DNA from: Streptomyces sp. LUP47B
GTDB lineage: Bacteria > Actinomycetota > Actinomycetes > Streptomycetales > Streptomycetaceae
Length of the DNA: 64,000 nucleotides
Reading direction: 5' to 3'
Assembly (NCBI RefSeq): GCF_001746295.1
Contig: NZ_MJAH01000018.1
Span: 62,001-126,000, forward strand
Part shown: one piece after another, positions 58,750 to 64,000 of the stretch
How positions within the stretch are numbered: position 1 is the first letter of the stretch
How the letters are laid out: the number at the start of each line of letters is the position of its first letter
Program-made: the position numbers and the translations under genes
Notes under the pieces: model-generated
What the model saw: only the letters and a program-made list of their open reading frames with translations
Told to the model about the DNA's origin: nothing
Databases searched by the model: none

Positions 58750-61098
58750 ATGGCACCAACCGGGCGCGCCGCCGCATACGCCGGCACCCGCACCCCCCGC
58801 GTCGAGGACGCGCGACTCCTGACCGGCACGGGCACCTACGTCGATGACGTCGTACGCCCCGGCATGCTCCATGTGTGCTTCGTGCGCAGCCCGATGGCGC
58901 GCGCTCGCATCCTCGGCATCGATGCCTCGGAGGCCCGCGAACTCCCCGGCGTGCACGCCGTGTTCGTCGCAGCCGACCTCAACCCCGGCGTCCACGAGCA
59001 GTGGTACACGCTCAACGGACGCGACGACCCGGACACCCCGCGTCCGCCGCTCGCCGAGGGCGAGGTGCGCTTCGTCGGCGACCCGGTCGCGATGATCGTG
59101 GCCGACGACCGCTACCTCGCGGAGGACGCCGCGGAGTTGGTGATCGTCGACTACGACCCGCTCGTGCCGGTCGTCGACTACGCGACAGCCCTCGACTCTC
59201 CGGAGTCCGTGCACGCGGAGCATCCCGGCAACCTCGTCGGTCAGCTCGGCGGACGCCCGATGGCCGACCTCGATCCCGTCTTCGCGAGCGCGCCGCACGT
59301 CGTCGGCCAGACCCTGTACCAGCAGTCGCACGGTCCGGTCCCGATGGAGACCCGCGGGATCGTCGCCGAATGGGCCGCGGCCGGCGGGGAGATGAGCATC
59401 TGGGCCTCCACCCAGTCCCCGCACGAGGTACGGTCCTTCTGCGCGCGGCTGCTCGGCATCGCCGAACACCGGGTGCGGGTCGTGATGCGGGACACCGGCG
59501 GCGGCTTCGGGCAGAAGGTCCTGCCGCAGCGCGAGGACATGTGCGTGATGCTCGCGGCCCGCAAGCTGCCCGCCGCGCTCAAGTGGATCGAGGACCGCCA
59601 GGAGCACCTCCTCGCGGCAGGCCAGGCGCGCCACGAACACGGGGAGGCGCGCATCGCCCTCGACGAGGACGGCCGCATCCTGGCCGCGACGCTCGACCAC
59701 GTCCAGGACGCCGGCGCCTACCCCACGCCGTCCCCCGTGCAGAGCGGCATCGCGGTCGGGATGCTCTTCCCCGGCCCGTACCGCATCCCGGAAGGCACGT
59801 TCTCGTCGCGCTTCGTCTACTCCAACACCAGCGGCCGCGTCGCCTACCGCGGCCCGTGGCAGTACGAGTCCATGGCCCGCGAAACGCTCCTGGACACCGC
59901 CGCCCGCCAACTCGGTCTCGACCCGGTGGAGTTACGCCGCCGGAACATGCTCACCCGCGACGAGCTGCCCACGGCGAACTTCAACGGGATGCCGTACGAC
60001 CACATCTCCCCGCGGGAGACCTTCGAGCAGGCCCTGCAGATGCTCGACTACGAGGCCTTCCGCAAGGAGCAGGAACAGGCACGGCAACAGGGCCGCTACC
60101 TCGGCGTAGGAACGTGCACCTACGTCGAACCGACCGCCGGCGCCACGCCGTTCCACGCCACCGAGGGGGCGACGATCCGCGTCGAGCCCTCCGGCAAGGT
60201 CAATGTCTACGTCGCCGGCGGGTCCTGCGGCAACAGCCTGGAGACCACGGTCGTCCAGCTCACCGCCGACGCGCTCGGCGTCGCCATCGAGGACGTCAGC
60301 ACCGTGCAGGGCGACACGGCCATCACACCGTACGGAGCCGGCACCGGCGGCAGCCGCTCGGGGCCCATGACGGCGGGGGCCATCGAGGAGACGGCCGCGG
60401 CGCTGCGGGAGCGCATCCGGGCCATCGCGGCGCACCGGCTGCAAGTACCGCCGGCGGACGTCGAGTTCGAGCGAGGGCAGGCGGCAGCCAAGGGCACGGA
60501 CGGGTCACTGTCCCTCGCGGAGATTGCCGACATCGCGTACTACCAGGTGCACGCCCTGCCGCCCGGAGTGCCCGCCGGGCTCGAAGCGAGCGGGCGCTAC
60601 CACACCCCGCACCTGATGATCTGGGCCAACGCCACCCACGTCTGCACCTGCGAGGTCGACGTGGTCACCGGAGAGGTGAAACTCCTGCGGTACATCGTCA
60701 GCGAGGACTGCGGCCCGATGATCAACCCCAGTGTGGTGGAGGGCCAGATCCACGGCGGCACCGTTCAGGGCATCGGCGGCGCGCTCTACGAGGAGCTCGC
60801 CTATGACACGGACGGCAACCCCGTGTCGACCACGTTCATGGACTATCTGATGCCCACGGCCACCGAGGTGCCGGTCATCGAAGTGGGCCATGTCGAGACG
60901 CCGAGCCCCGGGCCCGGGGGCTACAAGGGGGTCGGCGAGGGCGGCGCGATCGGCTCCGCGCCCGCCGTCGTCAACGCGGTCGCCGACGCGCTCGCCCCGC
61001 TCGGCGTACGGATCGAGCGACTGCCGCTGACCCCCGCCTCGATCGTGGGACTCATCGACAGACAGCGGCAGGGGCAGGCGCAGGGGGCCCGGTCATGA
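58750..61098 (+). CDS. Molybdopterin-binding large subunit, xanthine dehydrogenase/CO dehydrogenase family
   Basis: A 782-residue molybdenum hydroxylase large subunit: RVEDARLLTGTGTYVDD, RFVGDPVAMIVADD, VMRDTGGGFGQKVLPQRED and, near the C-terminus, the catalytic Glu in GVGEGGAIGSAPAV. The AYRGAGRPE-type and SVAYxCxFR CO-dehydrogenase loops are absent (AYRGPWQYE here), so CO oxidation is unlikely; hydroxylation of an aromatic or N-heterocyclic carbon by water is more likely. Codon 395 (59932-59934) is TTA, the rare leucine codon read by the bldA tRNA in Streptomyces. Forms a complex with the next two products. Confidence 0.94.
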   Translation: MAPTGRAAAYAGTRTPRVEDARLLTGTGTYVDDVVRPGMLHVCFVRSPMARARILGIDASEARELPGVHAVFVAADLNPGVHEQWYTLNGRDDPDTPRPPLAEGEVRFVGDPVAMIVADDRYLAEDAAELVIVDYDPLVPVVDYATALDSPESVHAEHPGNLVGQLGGRPMADLDPVFASAPHVVGQTLYQQSHGPVPMETRGIVAEWAAAGGEMSIWASTQSPHEVRSFCARLLGIAEHRVRVVMRDTGGGFGQKVLPQREDMCVMLAARKLPAALKWIEDRQEHLLAAGQARHEHGEARIALDEDGRILAATLDHVQDAGAYPTPSPVQSGIAVGMLFPGPYRIPEGTFSSRFVYSNTSGRVAYRGPWQYESMARETLLDTAARQLGLDPVELRRRNMLTRDELPTANFNGMPYDHISPRETFEQALQMLDYEAFRKEQEQARQQGRYLGVGTCTYVEPTAGATPFHATEGATIRVEPSGKVNVYVAGGSCGNSLETTVVQLTADALGVAIEDVSTVQGDTAITPYGAGTGGSRSGPMTAGAIEETAAALRERIRAIAAHRLQVPPADVEFERGQAAAKGTDGSLSLAEIADIAYYQVHALPPGVPAGLEASGRYHTPHLMIWANATHVCTCEVDVVTGEVKLLRYIVSEDCGPMINPSVVEGQIHGGTVQGIGGALYEELAYDTDGNPVSTTFMDYLMPTATEVPVIEVGHVETPSPGPGGYKGVGEGGAIGSAPAVVNAVADALAPLGVRIERLPLTPASIVGLIDRQRQGQAQGARS

Positions 61099-61973
61099 AG
61101 CCGGCGCCCTTCAGGTACCACGCCCCCGAGACTCCCGGCGAGGTCGTCGGTCTGCTGGGGGAGTGGGGGGACGAGGCGAAGGTCATCGCGGGAGGGCAGA
61201 GCCTCGTCCCCATGCTGGCCCTGCGCCTGGCGTCCTTCGGCCACCTCGTCGACCTGCGCCGCCTCGACGAACTGCGCGGGATCGAGCGCCGGGACGACGA
61301 CACCGTGTGGGTCGGGGCGGCCACCACTCAGGCCGCCGTGCAGCGGTCGGAGGAGGTGCGCGCCGCGGTTCCACTCCTTGCCCGTGCCACCCCGTTGATC
61401 GGTCACTTCCAGATTCGCAGCCGGGGCACCGTCGGCGGCTCGCTGGCGCACGCCGATGCCGCGGCCGAGTATCCGGCGGTGGCCCTGACCTTGGACGCCG
61501 AGCTGGAAGCGATGTCGCCGCGTGGCCGGCGCACCATCCCGGCGGCGAACTTCCTCAACGGTGTCTGGACCACGGCCCTCGCCGAGGACGAGCTGCTCAC
61601 CGGTGTCAGGTTCCCGGTGTGGAGCGGGCGGTGCGGGTTCGCCGTCGAGGAGTTCGCCCGCAGGCGCGGGGACTTCGCCATCGCCGGTGCCACGGTCGCC
61701 CTCCGCGTTGACCCTGCGGGCCGTCTCGACCGGTGCGCCATCAGCCTGTTCGGGCTCGGCCCGACCGCGCGACGGGCCACAGTCGCCGAGACCGCTCAGC
61801 TGGGCACGGACCCGCTGGGGACGGACGCCGAGGACATCGGCCGGCTCGCGACCGAAGACCTCGACTCCGTCCCCTCCGATCTGCACGGATCGGCCCCCTA
61901 CCGCATCCGCGTGGGCGCCGCGATGGTCGCCCGCGCCTGGCACGGCGCCGTACAGGAGGCACTCCATGACTGA
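61095..61973 (+). CDS. FAD-binding medium subunit of molybdenum hydroxylase
   Basis: A 292-residue CoxM/XdhB-type subunit with KVIAGGQSLVPMLALRLA and RSRGTVGGSLAHADAAAEYPA, the two FAD-binding signatures, and the C-terminal RIRVGAAMVARAW. It carries electrons from the iron-sulfur subunit to an acceptor. ATGA overlap with the large subunit; 8-bp overlap with the small one. Confidence 0.95.
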   Translation: MKPAPFRYHAPETPGEVVGLLGEWGDEAKVIAGGQSLVPMLALRLASFGHLVDLRRLDELRGIERRDDDTVWVGAATTQAAVQRSEEVRAAVPLLARATPLIGHFQIRSRGTVGGSLAHADAAAEYPAVALTLDAELEAMSPRGRRTIPAANFLNGVWTTALAEDELLTGVRFPVWSGRCGFAVEEFARRRGDFAIAGATVALRVDPAGRLDRCAISLFGLGPTARRATVAETAQLGTDPLGTDAEDIGRLATEDLDSVPSDLHGSAPYRIRVGAAMVARAWHGAVQEALHD

Positions 61974-62448
61974 CGCCGAGACCATCGAGATCGACATACG
62001 GGTCAACGGCGCCGGCCGCCGGGCGGCCGTCGCGCCCCGGCTCACCCTCGCCGACTTCCTGCGCGTCACCTGCTCCCTTACCGGAACCCACCTCGGCTGC
62101 GAGCACGGCGTCTGCGGCGCGTGCACCGTGCTGCTCGACGGCGAACCCGTCCGCGCCTGCCTGGTGTTCGCCGTGCAGGCCGACGGCGGCGAGGTGACCA
62201 CCGTCGAGGGTCTCGCGGGGCCGGACGGCGAGCTGTCCAAGGTGCAGGCTGCGTTTACGGAGCATCACGGGTTGCAGTGCGGTTTCTGCACCCCCGGATT
62301 CGTCGTCTCGGTGACCGCGTTCCTGGCGGAGAACCCCAAACCCACCGACGAGGAGATCCGCGAGGCACTCACCGGGAACCTGTGCCGCTGCACCGGCTAC
62401 CAGGGGATCGTCAACGCCGTCCGGGCCGCGGCACCGGACATGGCATGA
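61966..62448 (+). CDS. [2Fe-2S] small subunit of molybdenum hydroxylase
   Basis: A 160-residue CoxS-type protein. The plant-type cluster is CEHGVCGACTVLLDG with a Cys in RACLVF; the second cluster uses CGFCTPGF and CRCTGYQGI. All eight cysteines are present. It relays electrons from the molybdenum site to FAD. AGGAGG lies 7 bp before the ATG. Confidence 0.96.
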   Translation: MTDAETIEIDIRVNGAGRRAAVAPRLTLADFLRVTCSLTGTHLGCEHGVCGACTVLLDGEPVRACLVFAVQADGGEVTTVEGLAGPDGELSKVQAAFTEHHGLQCGFCTPGFVVSVTAFLAENPKPTDEEIREALTGNLCRCTGYQGIVNAVRAAAPDMA

Positions 62449-62464
62449 CGGGGGAGGAGGCGCT

Positions 62465-63082
62465 GTGAAGCTGGAGAACGCCCTCGGCATCCCCGTCGCC
62501 GTCGACGACGCCTGGCATGTCCTGCTCGACGTCGAGCGCGTCGCGCCCTGTGTGCCCGGTGCGACGCTCACCGCGAGCGACGGCGACGAACACCGCGGCC
62601 GGATCAAAGTGAAGCTGGGCCCCATCGCGCTCACTTACAGCGGCACGGTCACCTTCATCGAGCGCGACGAGCAGGCGAAGGTCGTCGTCCTGGAGGCACG
62701 CGGTCGCGAGGCGCGCGGCAACGGCACCGCGAAGGCCCTCGTCACCTGCCGCCTCAGCGACGCCGGTGGTGGCCGTACCACCGTGCACGTGGAGACCGAC
62801 CTCAGCATCACCGGAAAGCCGGCCCAGTTCGGCCGTGGCACCCTCGCCGAGGTGTCCGGCGCCCTCATGGAACGGTTCGCCGAGAACCTCGCCGCCGAAC
62901 TCGCGGTCAACTCACCCGAACCGGCCGGGCATTCACCCGCTCCGGCGCACTCCGCCGCACCACTGGACCTGATCGAGGCCACCGGGGCCACGGCTCTCAA
63001 GCGGATGGCGCCGCTCGTTGCCGCGGCCTTGCTGATCCTCACGCTCGGCCGCCTGCGCGCCCGGCGCCGCCACGCCGCGTAA
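62465..63082 (+). CDS. CoxG-like SRPBCC protein with C-terminal membrane anchor
   Basis: A 205-residue protein. Residues about 1-145 are the SRPBCC/CoxG domain: LGIPVAVDDAWHVLLDVERVAPCVPGA in part, and GRIKVKLGPIALTYSG. A Pro/Ala linker and a single hydrophobic helix (MAPLVAAALLILTLG) with a basic tail RLRARRRHAA follow, which would anchor it on the inner face of the membrane. CoxG proteins tether molybdenum hydroxylases or carry quinone for them. GTG start 16 bp after the small subunit. Confidence 0.92.
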   Translation: MKLENALGIPVAVDDAWHVLLDVERVAPCVPGATLTASDGDEHRGRIKVKLGPIALTYSGTVTFIERDEQAKVVVLEARGREARGNGTAKALVTCRLSDAGGGRTTVHVETDLSITGKPAQFGRGTLAEVSGALMERFAENLAAELAVNSPEPAGHSPAPAHSAAPLDLIEATGATALKRMAPLVAAALLILTLGRLRARRRHAA

Positions 63083-63144
63083 CGCCAAGGCACACCAGCC
63101 GCACGTCCTTCACCCGAGCACGTCCACCCAGAAACGAGGTTCCC

Positions 63145-63981
63145 ATGCCCGGACGCGTAGAAGGAAAGGTCGCCTTCATCACCGGCGCGGCGCGAGGACA
63201 GGGCCGCAGCCATGCGATCCGTCTCGCCGAAGAAGGCGCCGACATCATCGCGATCGACGTCTGCAAGCAGCTCGACGGCGTCAAGTTCCCCATGTCGACG
63301 CCTGAGGATCTCGACGAGACGGTCAACCAGGTGCAGAAGCTGGGGCGGCGCATCCACGCCGTGCAGGCGGACGTACGCGACCACGACGCGCTCAAGGCCG
63401 CCGTCGATGAGGGCGTCGCCCAGTTCGGCAGGCTCGACATCGTCTGTGCCAACGCGGGCCTCGGCAGCGACGGCGCCCGCCTGGACGCCATGGACGAGAA
63501 GACCTGGCGCGACATGATCGACGTCAACCTGACCGGCGTCTGGCTGACCGCCAAGGTCGCCATCCCGCACATCATTGCCGGCGGACGCGGCGGCTCGATC
63601 ATCCTGACCAGCTCCGTCGGCGGCCTGCGCGGGCACGCCAACATCGGTCACTACATCGCCGCCAAGCACGGCGTCGTGGGCCTGATGCGCACCCTTGCCT
63701 GGGAGCTCGGCGAGCACGGCATCCGGGTCAACTCCATCCACCCCTCCCAGGTCAACACACCGATGGTCATGCACGAGGACACGTACCGGATGTTCCGTCC
63801 GGACCTGGAGAACCCCACGGTCGACGACTTCGCCGCCGTCTCGCAGAGCATGCACCTGCTGCCCACCCCCTGGGTCGAGCCGCGCGACATCAGCGGCGCC
63901 GTGCTCTACCTCGCCTCGGACGACGGGCGCTTCGTCACCGGGACCACCACCGTCATCGACGCGGGAGCCATGCTGAAATGA
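63145..63981 (+). CDS. Mycofactocin-coupled SDR oxidoreductase
   Basis: A 278-residue SDR with the mycofactocin-type opening GRVEGKVAFITGAARGQG and EEGADIIAIDVC, then an insertion (LDGVKFPMSTPEDLDE), NAGLGS, Ser in LTSSVGGL, Tyr and Lys in HYIAAKHG, and the diagnostic FRPDLENPTVDDF near residue 225. It holds NAD(H) and is expected to need mycofactocin to turn over. It follows the cox-like operon by 62 bp and overlaps a further gene. Relative of 1741-2601. Confidence 0.92.
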   Translation: MPGRVEGKVAFITGAARGQGRSHAIRLAEEGADIIAIDVCKQLDGVKFPMSTPEDLDETVNQVQKLGRRIHAVQADVRDHDALKAAVDEGVAQFGRLDIVCANAGLGSDGARLDAMDEKTWRDMIDVNLTGVWLTAKVAIPHIIAGGRGGSIILTSSVGGLRGHANIGHYIAAKHGVVGLMRTLAWELGEHGIRVNSIHPSQVNTPMVMHEDTYRMFRPDLENPTVDDFAAVSQSMHLLPTPWVEPRDISGAVLYLASDDGRFVTGTTTVIDAGAMLK

Positions 63982-64000
63982 CCGTCGCCGACGCCACCAC
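63978..64000 (+). CDS. Start of a further gene (cut by window edge)
   Basis: An ATG at 63978 overlaps the SDR stop (ATGA) and reads MTVADATT before the window ends. Too short to identify; the overlap makes it the next gene of the same operon. Confidence 0.55.

Noticed and set aside
58750..62448. Aerobic CO dehydrogenase (coxMSL)
   Set aside because: The large subunit lacks the CO-dehydrogenase active-site loop with its copper-binding cysteine; the family resemblance is to general molybdenum hydroxylases.

Overview
The window reads as chromosomal DNA of a high-GC actinobacterium, most likely Streptomyces or a close relative. The reasons are the very GC-rich third codon positions, many GTG and TTG starts behind AGGAG-type ribosome sites, ATGA/GTGA-coupled operons, an almost complete absence of TTA codons (one seen, in the coxL-like gene), and an actinobacterial mycofactocin locus. 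No rRNA, tRNA, CRISPR array or phage was recognised.

Nearly all of it is a catabolic island. Left to right: a cut DUF35 gene, P450, ferredoxin and mycofactocin-type SDR on the minus strand (1-2601); a decayed hydroxyacid dehydrogenase gene (2699-3232); an operon SDR, aldehyde dehydrogenase, carboxymuconolactone decarboxylase-like protein, hydroxyisobutyrate dehydrogenase-like protein and class III CoA-transferase (3442-8311); a Rieske oxygenase, unknown protein and amidohydrolase (8413-11309); a TetR regulator with a histone-like tail (11429-12313); a P450/ferredoxin pair (12505-14027); an enoyl-CoA hydratase and an acyl-CoA ligase; an amidohydrolase, ligase, small protein and acyl-CoA dehydrogenase operon (17031-21119); a wrecked thioesterase beside an IS200/IS605-type TnpB element (21223-23095); a KshB-like reductase and a divergent ligase, two acyl-CoA dehydrogenases and hydratase (23090-28428).

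The mycofactocin locus follows (mftD, an associated SDR, mftE, mftC, mftB, mftA, with divergent mftR; 28787-33962). After it come more beta-oxidation units: SDR, divergent ligase plus thiolase (34011-37485); SDR, TetR, acyl-CoA dehydrogenase with an APH-like kinase and SDR (37841-42681); TesB thioesterase and TetR (42862-44437); and a long operon with two acyl-CoA dehydrogenases, hydratase, AhpD-like, TauD-like, SnoaL-like and F420/LLM-type proteins (44567-50575). A DapB-like dehydrogenase, a branched-chain-type ABC importer (51878-57450), a TetR gene and a molybdenum hydroxylase operon with its CoxG-like partner (57992-63082), and a second mycofactocin-type SDR close the window.

The parts fit one scheme: ABC import of a small carboxylated or cyclic substrate; oxygenation by P450, Rieske or molybdenum enzymes; alcohol oxidation by SDRs, some passing electrons to mycofactocin; CoA activation by four ligases or the CoA-transferase; and repeated beta-oxidation. 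The substrate cannot be read from the sequence. The most striking feature is a 15-bp imperfect palindrome, GAGAAY-NNN-RTTCTC, found in front of almost every catabolic transcription unit, sometimes as pairs 21-22 bp apart. It is absent from the mft and cox promoters. It marks the island as one regulon, and two TetR proteins in the window with nearly the same recognition helix are the leading candidates for its regulator.
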